From NCBI GenBank assembly GCA_963556195.1, contig OY744521.1:135555325-135619324 (forward strand): DNA of 64,000 bases. Direction: 5' to 3'. The translations under genes and the position numbers were made by a program. Below are positions 33,655-45,799 of this stretch, piece by piece. This stretch comes from Sepiola atlantica (taxonomy: Eukaryota > Mollusca > Cephalopoda > Sepiida > Sepiolidae). The notes under the pieces are model-generated. The model worked only from the letters and a program-made list of their open reading frames with translations, did no database searches and was not told where the DNA came from. Numbering within the stretch: position 1 is the stretch's first letter; the number at the start of each line of letters is the position of its first letter.

Positions 33655-35930
33655 CTCCCAATATGCTTTCCTGCAGTTCGAGGTTGATGAAAAGTCAAAA
33701 GAGCTTCTGACAATCAACACACACAAGAGATGTTTAGATTCAACTATCTTCCTTTCGGAAGCGAAACAGCTCCAGCCATATTTCAGCAAATAATGGATGC
33801 TATGTTAACCGGATTGACAGGAGTTGCAGCCTTCATTGATAATATCATCATTACAGGTGCTACACAAAATGAACTTTTAGAGCGTTTGATTTCTATATTT
33901 GAGCGAACTTAGCAGTATGGATTTCATGTTAAAAATATTTTTTTCCAACACAAATTAAATATCTGAGATTCATTTTTGACAAAAATAGTCGCCTATAGGA
34001 TCAAGAAAATAATTCACCCACTAAAAAATGTCAGCACCGGTAAACATCAAAACGTTACACTCTTTCCTTGGCGTGGTTAGCCACTACATTGCATTTTTGC
34101 CAGAACTTCAGGAAAAGATGTACCATGGAAATGGTTCACTGAGTGTCAGCCTGATTTTAATAAGATTAAATCATTGCTTTCGTCAAAAATGTAGATCACA
34201 CACTACAACCCATCCATGAATATTGTCGTTTCTAATGCATCTGAGTATCGTGTTGGAGCTGTCATTTCCCATGGCTTTCCTGATGGCAGCGATAAAACAA
34301 TATCTCATGCATCCAGGTCACTGACACCTATCGAATGAAACTATAATCAGATAGAAAAGGAAGAATTGGCGATAATTTTTGCCACAAAAATTGCACAAAA
34401 TGTTATATGGACATCACTTTACCTTGATCACAGATCATAAACCTTTTGTTAGCATTTTCGGATCCAAAAAAAATATCTCGGTCTATACAGCTAACCGTCT
34501 GAAAAGATGGGCCACTATGCTGTTGGATTATGATTTCTTCATCAAATATTGTTAAACTAATGCAATCGGACATGCAGATGCTTTATCCAGACTTATGATA
34601 AGCAAACCAAAGCGAAGAAGGAGTCAGTCATGTCAGCATTATTTATGGAACCAAAAATAATTTCAGTGCCTGCATCAACTCTTAGAGCACTGCCAATTAC
34701 TTCACAAATGATCCATTTCCATCATACAAAATGACCCGAGTTATCTAAGGACAAAAACCTTCAACGCTTTTTTCAATGTTAATCATCATTGTCTGGGGTT
34801 GATGGGTGTATTCATTTTGGAGAATGTATGATTGCAAAATAGTGCATTAAAATAATTTCATTTTTGACATCAGGGCATAAGCCGGATGAAAGCACTAGCA
34901 TGTAGCTATGTATACTGGCCAAACATGAACAATCAAATAGAAGATCTGAACCATAACTGTACAAAATGTCAGTTAGCAGCAAAAGTTCCAAGAAAAGCAA
35001 AATATTTTTCTTAGCTTATTCCCGATTCACCCTGGTCACGTCTTCACATTAATTTTGCAGGACCCATCCATTGAAAATGCATTTTACTACTAGTAGAGGC
35101 TTTCAATAAATGGCCTGATATATTTTTTCCGATGAATCGCATCACATCTGAGGACACGATTTTAAAATTACAATATATTTTCAGCCTATTTGAAGTTCCA
35201 GAGACCATAGTCTCTGACAATGGCACTGCTTTCGCTCAGTGAAATTTTCATATATCTGCAAGCAGAATAGTATAAACCACATACGTACACCATCACTCCA
35301 TCCAACAAACAGGTCGAGTTTTTGGAGGATACATTTAAGAGAGCACTCTTAAAACTCAAAGGGTAGGTAACTACACCAGAAATCCTAAATATATTCCTTA
35401 GAAGTTATAGAGCTACGCCAAACCTAAATGCCCCTAACGGTAGTTCACAGCAAAAGCGCTATTGAACTGGAAAGTCCATTTACCAATAAATGCCATTCAT
35501 CCAGCTGCACAAACTTCTCACTAAAGAAATATACAAATGAAACAGCAGTTCAACTTCATCAGGGTGCAGTAAGTCACGCTTTCAAACCTGGACAAAAATC
35601 TTAGCAAAAGACTATCGGAATGTCAAAGAGAAGTAAGCACAAGGTTACATCTTGTGCCAAACCAGAAATATTATTTATGACATCAGTGTGCAGTCTTCTG
35701 TTTTGGTTCGACTCTCATATCCTACAGAATCCAACAAAGAAAACATGCAAAATGATACTATTATATATACTATTAGACACACTATTAGATACTATTAGAC
35801 ACATTTGAGTTGCCTCAACAAAGGACTATAGTCATGCAGAAGGAACAACTTAGGACTTAACTGAAGATGTTACCAAGCAGATCATTTCTCATCTTAAACC
35901 GTGCAAATCCAATACAGGTCAAGCACGGCC
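33655..35930 (+). pseudogene. Ty3/Gypsy-type pol pseudogene (RT, RNase H, integrase)
   Basis: In order, with frameshifts: FEVDEKSKELLTINTH (33,680); FNYLPFGSETAPAIFQQIMD (33,736); a degraded catalytic box AFIDNIIITG (33,826) where YLDD is usual; LHSFLGVVSHYIAFLPEL (34,050); RNase H DASEYRVGAVISH-like (34,235), DHKP and YTANRLKRWATMLLDYDF (34,480); a chromoviral-type zinc-binding integrase start with YWPNMNNQIEDLNHNC (34,913); and core integrase PWSRLHINFAGPIH, EAFNKWPDIF and VSDNGTAFAQ (35,030-35,240). The sequence peters out near 35,930. No LTRs were identified. Multiple stops show it is inactive. Confidence 0.88.
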
Positions 35931-36328
35931 AAAAACATTACTAGCACAAAGCTGAAAAGAAAGGCGTTAGATGGAAGCAGATTTTCACCTGAGAATAATG
36001 AGTAAAAGTTTTGTATTTGAACAGGAAGTAACCCGTTGCCTTTTGTTATTTTACTTGAGATAATGTGGATTTTGAAAAGCAGAGATATGTCCCTTGCATT
36101 CAGCCAGCCGATAGTGAGATAACAACATTCAATGGATGTGTCTGACTACAATAAATTATGTCCTCATTATAAAATAATTCTTTTCAGTTTAATTATATAC
36201 TAAATAATTATATTTGTTGATCTGTACAGAAGCATTTTATTCTTCATAATTATCTTACCATTCAAATAGACCACATTATTTCATATTGCTGAATCGAGAC
36301 CTTCAAAATGATTGTTAGGATTCCTAAC

Positions 36329-36333
<5 letters not shown>

Positions 36334-36378
<45 letters not shown>

Positions 36379-36432
36379 AGCAATGAAGTACTAATATATA
36401 TGAAGCAATGAAGTACTAATATACATGAAGTA

Positions 36433-36466
<34 letters not shown>
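36334..36466. repeat. Compound (TA)n with a gaagtactaa direct repeat
   Basis: Two TA runs flank three copies of gaagtactaatata. This is simple sequence only. Confidence 0.9.
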
Positions 36467-36467
<1 letters not shown>

Positions 36468-36957
36468 TTGCACTAGACATTTATTGTCAAAAAATATTTT
36501 TTTAAATAATCTACTACATAATTAAATTTATTTTTTAATATTGTTATTTACTTTTAGAATAAACTGTAAAATAATTTTTTAAAATAGAACTATAATAGAA
36601 CATTTTAAGAATACACTAGATGAATTCAGAAATAATGATAAAAGAATTAATTTAAACTGGTGAAATGTTTACAAGAATTTCATGTGCATATTCCTATTAT
36701 ATATTCTGTGAGATTGTATGCAATTGTATATATAAACTTTTTTATCATTAAAAGTTGAAATGGGAATATTGATTAAAATAACATATGTCCAAAGAGAAAT
36801 GAAAAATAAATATAAATCGGGGGACCAATAAACATCATTCAGTGAATGTTGTTTATGTTCGTTGGTATGGTCACATTGAAAAAAATGGACGAGATTTCTT
36901 GGGTTAGTAGATGCAAAACAGTTGAGGTATCAGGGTGATTTGGCAAGAGAAAGCCGA

Positions 36958-36973
36958 GGCAACATTGGAAGTT
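36958..36973. repeat. Target-site duplication, left
   Basis: ggcaacattggaagtt is identical to 37,322-37,337 and flanks the U2-headed SINE. The 16-bp length is typical of LINE-mediated insertion. Confidence 0.92.
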
Positions 36974-37321
36974 ATTATTTATCTCCCCAGGCCAGGTTTA
37001 TCTTACTCCCACAAGGTAAGATGTGACCCAATGTCGGGTCGGGAAAGTGAGACTTGAAAAGCCAGCGCCCGAGAAGGTAAGCACTCTGGCCATTAAAAAT
37101 TGCCTGGGCAGCCCCGTCGGCATTCCCCTGTAGGGGCGCTTCAGACAGTAAGCAATAAACTTACTCCTCCCCAAAGCCTGGGAGGGTGGACCTCCTAGAA
37201 CTGCACAGGACAGACCCATAGATAGGCGTAAATCAAGCCCCGAAGGCCAAGACAATACCAGTCTATGGGGTGCAGTATCCATCGGAACAGATACTACACT
37301 TAGATCTTGGCTAAAAGGTCG
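36974..37321 (-). mobile_element. U2 snRNA-headed SINE, copy A
   Basis: The element is 348 bp on the minus strand. Its first 37 nt, CGACCTTTTAGCCAAGATC then AAGTGTAGTATCTGTTC, match nucleotides about 10-45 of U2 snRNA with few changes. A second match to U2 follows as CTGGTATTG. The rest is unrelated to U2: a GCCTTCGGGGC hairpin, an agcctgggagg box, a CCCCTACAGGGG hairpin and an A/T-rich end GATAAATAAT. A perfect 16-bp target duplication flanks it. The same order occurs at 47,961-48,272 and, diverged, at 10.8 kb. It looks like a SINE with a snRNA-derived head; the mobilising LINE is unknown. Confidence 0.87.
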
Positions 37322-37337
37322 GGCAACATTGGAAGTT
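37322..37337. repeat. Target-site duplication, right
   Basis: This is identical to 36,958-36,973. Confidence 0.92.
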
Positions 37338-37689
37338 GTAAGGATAGATTTGAGAGAAAGAGATAAATCAAGACCTGCCAGGGATAGGTTAATTTGGAAG
37401 TCCATTTCTAAAAGACGTCCAACACCTGCTAGCATGTAAAACAGACGTTAAACCATAATATGATGATGATTATTATCTTATTATCCTAGAAAGTGTTATG
37501 CTAAAAGGTTCTGTTTTTCTTTAAACAAAAAAAAACTCCAGACAAACAAACACCGTGCCCACTAATGTGACAAACAAAACCATGTAAGCCCCAACGAAAG
37601 TTCGAAAATAGAAATAGAAACATTTTTTTTAGATTGTATTTGAAAGCAGCAAATCTTAACTTTATAAATTTTCTTTACCACTTTCTTAT

Positions 37690-38060
37690 TATCTATATAA
37701 CAATACGCTAAGGCAATTTATGTTTGTACGTACGTTATCATCTTCCACCCCTGTTTTACAAGATGGGATCGCCTGATTGCTGAAAATGCAATGCAAAATA
37801 GTAATTTAAAAAATTTCATCCGTTGTTGCTGTTGTGTCTAACATAAAACACGAACTAAAATACACTTTCTTGGCGTTCAAGCTAGGATCAACGTTCAGTA
37901 TCTGTTATGTTTAAAGATGGTACAATAATATCGTGGGGTCTACGTTCACACCGGACGATAATAGAATGGAAATATTTTTACGTACAGCACCAATATACAG
38001 TAGATGAAGGATAGAACTGTGGAATTTCCACCTGTCTTGCTAATTTTTAATTATTTTGCA
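37690..38060 (+). repeat. Dispersed repeat with weak U2-like segment, copy 1
   Basis: The blocks cgtacgttatcatcttccac, agatgggatcgcctgat, gttcagtatctgttatg and gtggggtctacgttcacacc, then aatatacagtagatgaagga, recur in the same order at 43,510-43,760 and partly at 43,870-44,020. Its type is unknown. Confidence 0.75.
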
Positions 38061-38344
38061 AGTATGACTCAAGCGAAGAAAAGATGTGGAAGGATAAACA
38101 CAGATGACTAATGTCAAGCACAGATGAGACAACTTTTGGATAGAAAGAAAACAAAATGTTTGTTAAAATCAGATTAAAAAAACAGAAAATGGCAGAACTT
38201 GCGACAAAATATGGGGAATATTTTCACATTTGTTTTTCATCAACATTTCTTTTTTGCTCTTCAGTTTTTATAAAAATTAGTTTTGACAAAGAAACTTATG
38301 TATATTCGAGCTGAACAGTAGCCTTCTTAAAGAGAAGGACATTC

Positions 38345-39810
38345 CATTGAGTCTCGTTTTTCTGCTGACGTCACAGTGGTTGGTGCTAAGAAGATAAGAC
38401 AATTCAGAGGAAACGGTTTCATACTATATGTAGACATATGACGGTGGTAATTTCTCTTACATTATTTCATATTTAATTCAGTAATTGTTTGGTATTTTAA
38501 AAAAGGATAGTAAAGGTTTTTATCATGTCGTTTTCAAGGTGGAAGTCTGATAGTGATTTGAAGATAAAACTATACAAAAACTAGTTAAGTATCAAATTCA
38601 AGATGACAAACCTCTCTTGATAGGAAAATATTATTAAATAAAAACAAATACTTGCTTGTTTTCCCTTAAGTTTGAAATATTTTTCACACAATAACAAGTC
38701 TGTAGAACAAATCACTTTGTTTGTCCTGATAGAGAATTCTAATTTAGTTTTGAACGTATATAAAATTGAACTTTTATGTCCACCTGTTGACACCCTTTTT
38801 TTAACAATTTGTTTACAATGAAATATTATCGACTAGAAATTCCGTTAAAACTTGTTTCTTTTGTATGAAAAGAATATTCAAAGTTTATTTTCTGTGCCAA
38901 AAAAGTTCATTATGTGTAATAAAATAATAAAACAGTTCAAATATGTGTATGAGGCAAGAAAAAAGACAACGATTAAAACATTAAATTAAAGTTAAATTTT
39001 GAACACTTTAAAATAAATTTTATTTCAGAACAAGAAATATAATTTAAACAAAGCGAAATGTTTACATATTTATATATTTATTTGCAAATAGTTTTACACT
39101 TATTACAAAATCATTTTTTTTTCATTTTCATTTTTTATATTATTTATCGTTTGTTTTTAATCTGTTTATTTATTTAATTACTTAATTTTTGTTCGCTAAA
39201 TACATAATTACAGTTCCTTGGCTTTATAAATTTTAATAGTATTTTATATTTTTTCACACACAAATAATTTAAAGTGTGGGATCTGTTTTTATACGACACT
39301 TTATCTTTGATGTCCTCAATCAGTGAAGGAGAAATTCTTTTAGATTGAGACAATTTAATTTTTCGTCCCAATTCTGTGGTCCCTTTTTTGGAACTCGGAT
39401 TTCCCCCACATTAAAATTCGACTTTGTGCGACTCTGCACTCGTAAAGAGGCAAGTAAATAGGAACGCACGCAATTACATACATCGTAACCAACAACATTT
39501 TCTACAACACAAATAGGTTGATATTGTAACCTTTAAAAAAGTATAATCGGCTTTGCAAGTTTTTATTTTAATAGCTTCTGTAAAGAAAATTGCTTTCAGA
39601 TTTTTAAATTAATATTGAATAAGTTCAGTTTCAGTATAAATCAAATTGTGTCCCTTTTTCTTTTTTTATTGCAATGTTTAACATTTTCTCATACTTTTTC
39701 AAAAGCTACCATTCATTATCGACAGCCTGACTTTTCGACATGTTTCGCTTCCACCAAAATGCATGACGTCATTTTCGATCGAACAGCCGTTTTTAACGAA
39801 GGTCGTGGCT
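38345..39810 (-). repeat. 1.5-kb dispersed repeat, copy 2 (inverted relative to 28.1-29.7 kb)
   Basis: The reverse complement aligns along its whole length with 28,105-29,690. In this copy two short minus frames are open: 38,793-38,581 (MSTGGHKSSILYTF, KVICSTDLLLCEKYFKL) and 39,371-39,174 (IKLSQSKRISPS, TLNYLCVKKYKIL, IKPRNCNYVF). Conservation of the second frame in copy 1 suggests former coding capacity. No known domain was recognised. Confidence 0.85.
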
Positions 39811-39839
39811 GAACTCTCCTTCAGAATAAAGTTTGTATT

Positions 39840-40460
39840 CATTTTAGATAAAAAGTATTAAGAGAAAGATACCCTCTTTAAAATCCCAAATTTAATAATA
39901 AGAACCCAAATAAAATTAATAAAAGAAAAAAGCTTAAGTCTCACTCTGTAGATGACGTACTATGACAGTATAGGATGTAGGGTAAATTTATGGGAATACT
40001 TTGATCAGTTAAGATCGAACATAGATTTTAGATAATTTTAATTCTGATTAAATAAAGATTAAGAAAATTGAATGCACTCACGCTTAGAAAACTTAATTCT
40101 GTTGGGAATAGGTATTCAATCGTGCGTAATTCCCACCAGATGGTATTTTGTGACCTCTGAGGTCAGAAAGCTTCTTAGATGAAATTGTTAACACTTTATA
40201 GATTATTATATTAAATTCTGTTGAGACATACATTTTGCTTAGAAACTATAAGCAAAATGTGGTCTTGTTTGACTTCTGAGGTAGATAAGGCTGTTAGGTA
40301 AAATTGTCATCGCATTCTGACTAAAGGTAGCTTAAAACAAGAGGAAAGTAAAAAAGAAGGTATGGAGGAAGGATAGGCAGATAAATATAAGGAAGATTTG
40401 GGAAGAACCAGATATCTCGATAGAAACTTATCATGCAGCAAAATCCGACACTTGACAAAA
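39840..40460. other. Spacer, possibly transposon flank
   Basis: No recognisable gene was found. The N-terminal part of the transposase relic that starts at 40,471 could not be identified here. Confidence 0.4.
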
Positions 40461-40470
40461 AGTGAACGAA

Positions 40471-40833
40471 ATACCACACGTAAAGACCTGGATAGACGAG
40501 ATCGCTGCTGGACACCCCTACATCTTCCGGCAGTACTCTGCTCCTGCACACAAGACCTAGGCGTAGCTGTTCAACAATGTTCCTCACTACTGGTGGTCGG
40601 ACTTGTGGTCGCCCCTCTCACCCAACTGCAGCCCCTTTCATTATTTCTTCTTGGGCATGATCGAGGCCAACACCAAGAAACATGACCACAACATGGTCAA
40701 CTCTCTGAAGACTGCCATTGTGGAGGCGTTCACCACTATAGACAAAGACATGGTCACTAAATCGTGTAACTCATTTAGCGCCCACCTTGAGATGGTCGTG
40801 TACTCCGCCGGTGTCCGTTACATTGAAAAATAA
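40471..40833 (+). pseudogene. Tc1/mariner-superfamily transposase C-terminal pseudogene
   Basis: One plus frame reads PHVKTWIDEIAAGHPYIFRQ, then YSAPAH, two in-frame TAG codons, NVPHYWWSDLWSPLSPNCSP, and a C-terminus with TAIVEAFTTIDKDM and VYSAGVRYIEK before a stop at 40,833. This aligns with the usual FQQDSAPAH (second catalytic Asp, here Tyr) and WPPNSPDLNP-DYF (third catalytic residue, here lost). Stops and lost catalytic residues make it non-functional. The N-terminal half is missing. Confidence 0.82.
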
Positions 40834-41429
40834 TGTACTATTTAACTAACTGTTGATAAATAAACTGTCGGGTCTCTGCATATACAACTTTTGTTTTTAT
40901 TTCTTATTTCGTGTTCTTTTTGTCAAATGTCGGATCTTGCTGCAACACTCTATCGAGAGAGATATTGAAAGAGCAGTGAGAAAGAAAAGTAGTTAACTGT
41001 TCCAACAACTACCGGGGAAAGCCAGATTACTATTGGTGAGTGGGTGAGGGGGTGAGGGGGAAGGAGAAGAAAACTAAAAACACCTCCAGCTAATTTGCCA
41101 ATTTTAATTAAAAAAACTAACAAGGATTTATTATAAATTTGGAGAAAAAGTTTAATTGTGCAGTGAATTGAGTGACATGTTTTGCCTATTTTCTGGCCTT
41201 TGAGCTAAGAAGTGCAAGGATTTTTACGACCATCCGATCAGTCGTTTAAAAAAATAGACAAAGTATTACAAAAACGGTTTCTGCACACAACGTTAACTGG
41301 TTGATAGAAAAAGTGATAAATAGGAACAAAGTTGCTACAGAAATTGGCTTTAGCGATTTTGCTTTAAGCTGAAATAGAATAGACAAATGTTCAAAGTTTG
41401 ACATTATATATATATATATTTTTTTTTTC

Positions 41430-42720
41430 TTTACTAAAGAGTCACCACTTATCGAGGTCCAAAAGCCACTCCAGGATAATTGGGAAGAATTTAAATATTT
41501 AAGAGAACGGTTCAAAAAAAATTTGTTTACATTGGACTTAAAAATGACTATGTTGTAGTCAGCTGGAAAGCAGCCACACGGTAATGTGTTCAACAGACGG
41601 ATAGTTCTGGGAAAGAAACTCTGCTCATGGAAGCTCCGTTTAGTTTTAGGTACACAGAGGGAGAAAGAAAAATTATTGACAGTGGTTGTAGCTAGACGAG
41701 TTTTTGTTGTGAACGTTTAACAGCCCCCCCCCGTTAAACATTCACATGGATTGGAGCTGAGTCGAGCATCTACCATGAAAATAATGATAGAGCAGAGAAA
41801 GACAAGCAACATATCACCTGTGATAAAGTGGCTGGAGGAAAGAGAAGACATCCCCCATTAGATTTCGAACTCGGTGTCGGATTCTGCAGGAAAGGGTGCT
41901 CTGAGCAGCACCTCCCCACATGTGGAGACAGTACTCCATCTTAGGACGTATTTTACTCTAATACAGGTAGATAATTGCGTCCACCCTGGGATACTGTCTG
42001 GAGCGGTAGAATGATCCAAATATTTTTCCAGTAGCTTTAGTAACGGATTTGAAGTAAGTCTTCCACTTCAAGTCTGAAGTGAAGGTCAGTCCCAGAAGCT
42101 TATCAAAGCAGGGGGCTTCCACAAGAAGAGAGCCATTCATTTCAATTGTGGAAAAGTGAGAATCTAAGCATTGGTGGTTAAAAGAGAGAAACTTGGCTTT
42201 AGCCACATTAAAAGCAACCAGCCACCTTTTCCCCATTGCATCACCTGCTTCAGGTAAGAAGAGAGAGAATCAGATAGATCTTGATCATTAATGCTCTTCG
42301 AAGTGTTACCATAGATTATTGTGTCATCTGCATAAATGTCGATGAATGATCTTAGAATGTGTTTAGGGAGATCATTGATGAAGATCAGAAAGAGGGTTGG
42401 CCTCAGAATGGATCCCTGAGGCACGCCAGAATTGATACTATGTGCTTCAGACTTCTGACCATCAACGACTACTTTTATAAACTTATCAGAGAGAAAGAAT
42501 CTGATGGTTGATAGGACATTTCCAGATATTTCATGGCTAGCAAGCTTATGAAGTAGATCTTTATGCCAAACCATATCAAAGGTCTTTGATATGTCAAGAA
42601 CTATTGCTCTAAAAGCAAAGCCACTATATACAGATTCACTGATCCTGTGTGATATTACAGTCAGCACATCAGCTGTTGATCTTGTGGAACGAAATTCAAG
42701 CACCTTACACATTATGCACA
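41430..42720 (-). pseudogene. Jockey-like LINE RT, 5'-truncated
   Basis: From the right: EFRSTRSTADVLTVISHRI, then LDISKTFDMVWHKDLLHKL (RT motif A), SGVPQGSILRPTLFLIFIND (motif B), IYADDTIIYG (motif C, intact), LLGLTFTSDLKW and FYRSRQYP in the next frame, and LRPKMEYCLHMWGG-like text. The order ends in LPCGCFPADYNIVIFKSNVN, the C-terminal LINE signature. A 183-codon block (42,712-42,164) is fully open. Frameshifts lie near 42,200 and 41,960. The 3' end is the agagtcaccacttatc sequence beside a TA/T-rich run. This is the best-preserved LINE RT here. Confidence 0.88.
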
Positions 42721-42729
42721 GGAGACTGA

Positions 42730-43500
42730 TTGGTCTTTACTAAGATGCAGAGGACAGTTTTCCTAGCACTTCTCCTATAAGCAACGATTGAGCAGTTTTG
42801 TAAAAATAGGAGCTAATTCAGGTTGGCGTTTTTTTTTAAGTGCTATGATTGAAATGTTGTCAGGATTAGTTTTTTTGCTGGCATCAACGTTCTTTGGAGA
42901 AATGATAGACCGACTTATCTCCCCTTTTACGTAACTCTTCTAAATTAAAAGCAAATTGGGTTCGGTCCAACCTAGAATCGGACATATACGAAAAAACTGA
43001 TTTTTATTTTTAATTAAGATAATTCTTCGTAATTTTTGGTGTAGATATCTAGTTTTGCCTACTACATAAGTATATCAAAGAGTTTTCCTGATCATTTATT
43101 TTGGACTGCAATATTTCACTTGTGTATATCTTGAAACAAGCGCCGAATAATGTCTTGGAGATCAAGGTGGATTCGAGATGGTCCTACGAAAGGATATATT
43201 CGACTAAAGCACCCAGAGTTTTGCTGTCATAACTAGCAACAGTAACTGAAGATTATTCGTGTTATATTTGGCTACAGCTGAATGAGAAGGATGTCAACAA
43301 TGAGTAGGTATATAAGTGGTACTTAGGATCGACCAACGTTCAAGGGTTAATACCTCCACCCGGGCTCTACAGCAAAATAGAAATTATAAAATTAAAGAAA
43401 TTAATCAAAATAACAAAAACCGACATTGTGAAGATGTATCCAATTAATGCACTCATTTAGTGATAAAAAATACAATTTCAAACATAAGTGCAACTGACCA
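42730..43500. other. Spacer; probable upstream LINE debris
   Basis: The part to about 42,960 may be decayed upstream RT sequence. The rest is unassigned. Confidence 0.4.
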
Positions 43501-43509
43501 ACAGATTTT

Positions 43510-44020
43510 AATAACATTTAAGGCAATTTCATGTTCATACGTATGTTATCACCCTCCACACTTTTTTAAAAGATGGGATCGCCCGATCACCGAAGATGCA
43601 ATGCAAAAAATGTAATTTTTTAAATTTCATTTTAAAATTTTAAAATGTATTGTGTTAAACGTGAAACTCAAACTTACTTAGCCTTTACATTAAGATAAAA
43701 GTGTAGTATCTGTTCTGTCAAAATGTAGTATAATAATATGGGGTCAGCATTCACGTTGGGCGTCAAAAGAATGGAAATATGTCAAAAAACTCCTACAAAA
43801 GAATTTTGGAGATAGCACACCCCCCTCGAATCAGATATATTCTGAAACTAAATTAACCCGCGTACTTACATAAGTATGTTTCAGTTTGAACACATGTGGG
43901 ATAATAATTTTGTGGGGTCTGCGTTCGCATCGGACGTCTATAGAATTTAAATATTTTTAAACACAGCAGCAATATACAACAGATGAAGGATACAATTGTG
44001 GAATTAGCATAGGTCTCACT
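43510..44020 (+). repeat. Dispersed repeat with U2-like segment, copies 2 and 3
   Basis: Positions 43,510-43,770 match 37,700-37,990, including agatgggatcgcccgat. At 43,679-43,722 the text gcctttacattaagataaaa then gtgtagtatctgttct resembles U2 snRNA nucleotides 10-46. A second partial unit lies at 43,890-44,010 (gtggggtctgcgttcgcatc, then aatatacaacagatgaagga). Confidence 0.7.
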
Positions 44021-44029
44021 AGTTTTAAT

Positions 44030-45790
44030 TAATAGATTAATCAAAACATGAGAAAAATATATAAATAGTTTCGAATCCTGATTGCCCAAAACATTTAACA
44101 TAGAAAATAAGCTTTAACATGACATCATATCTGACATCATTCAAATGCTATGACATCATATCTGACGTTACTCAAATGTAAACAAAAATAAGAATATATT
44201 CTTTAACTTATTTTATCTTATAACATTTCTTCCATGAAAATATACAAAGAAATTTATATCTTCATATATTGTTGTCGAAATTTGAAAACAATGTTGTGTT
44301 TTTTAATAAATAAATTTATTTATTTTAAAACTATGCTTTCGTTATAGATGCCATTTTGAAAGCAAGACTGTTTTTTTTTTTCATTTTACTGGTATTAACC
44401 ATCGGAAGGGTGATCCTCCTATGGATATGGTACCATATTCATCCGATGTTATAAACACATGATTTCAAAGAAAGTCAAGTTATGTAAGCCTAGTTAAAGC
44501 TTACATATTCATATTTACTTCTTACAAACATAAATATGAAATTGTTAATTAAATCAAAACACGAATTACCATTTTTACAGAAGATTATTAAAAATAGAGA
44601 GATGTCAACAAAATATTTTCTATCAAAAAAAAAAAAAAAATGTTTCAAAGGAATTTAAAAAAATCTAATCCAAAGTGATTATTACTTTTAGTAAATTTTC
44701 ACCAGAAATACATTTAATAACCGGAAAAAATTCCATTAAATAACAAAAAATATTAAGTATAGTTTTTGTTAGTAGATAAAAACGTGTTGAATGTCAGTGA
44801 CGAGGTGAAATGATTAATGGCAAAAATAATAATTTGGTTGTTATTTGAAGAAAAGCATTCAAAAGAAGGCACACAAGGCAGTGATAAATGATAATATATG
44901 CATTAAATTATGATACAAGAAATGTCTTTGCAAAACTAAGTGTGTTTGCGGTTTAATTAAAAGACCAACTATTGAGACGATAGGTTCCTTTAACGTCTAA
45001 ATTATACAGCTCCCTGAATACGTCCGATTAAAGTTAAGACTAATTAACACCAAAAAAAGAGTAGGCCCCTTAACGTCTTGACTGGATGGAGACCATATTC
45101 AAAAGAGGACGAACAAGGGCTTTTCACATTCATCCTGTCAAAATTACATGCCTGTTGATTGGTCAACAAAATCTCCTGGCAACCTTGTTAGTACGTATAT
45201 CTCTTTTGAGCTACGAAACATCCTTGAGGGGACATGATTCATAATTCACTACAAGCATTTATTTATGAAAATTAGAAGCGTTTTAATTAGGAAAAGTTTT
45301 AATAAAATAATAATATACGTTTTTCCAACTGTCCTGACCACTGGAACAGTCTAATTATACTAAACAAGCAGTGATAGTGTCAGATATGTACACTCAATTT
45401 ATTCTAGTCTATATTTGCTGGCTTTATCTGGACACTTGGAATTTTCATTTTATTTTACTATCTAACACAGCACATTTTGAATCAGACATTTTTAAAAGGA
45501 GGGAAATATCATTCTGATACATGATGAAATGATTCACAGACTAAAAAGGTTCAGAACCATTGATTTGACACATTTACAGACATCCATCTTTATATTCTAC
45601 TCCTATATACAAATTGTCATTTCTAGTTTAGCATTATTAGTAGTGTTCAGGAGATGAGTTATTTGAGCCATATGTAGGTATAAAAATCTGATTTTCATAA
45701 ACAAATGTTTGAGTTTGGGGTCCGCAGTGTATATAAAAAGAAATAAATTTTGTATTTTATGTAATATATATATGTATGTATATTAATAAT
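44030..45790. other. AT-rich spacer
   Basis: No gene was recognised. Short direct repeats such as tgacatcatatctgac occur near 44,120-44,165. Confidence 0.5.
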
Positions 45791-45799
45791 TTAATATTT

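Larger units (their letters stand above)
36840..37470 (+). pseudogene. LINE RT C-terminus and 3' end, split by a SINE
   Basis: The left part (36,860-36,973) encodes YGHIEKNGRDFLG and ends with gaggcaacattggaagtt. The right part (37,322-37,470) resumes with gcaacattggaagttgtaag, then GIDLRERDKSRPARDRLIWKSISKR-like text, and ends with taaaacagacgttaaacc plus a (ATG/ATT)n tail. It matches the uninterrupted copy at 58.6-58.86 kb once the inserted 348 bp and one target duplication are ignored. Confidence 0.85.

Noticed and set aside
36998..37435. 145-codon minus-strand frame
   Set aside because: It runs through the LINE fragment, the target duplication and the U2-headed SINE, so it is a chance frame across nested elements.
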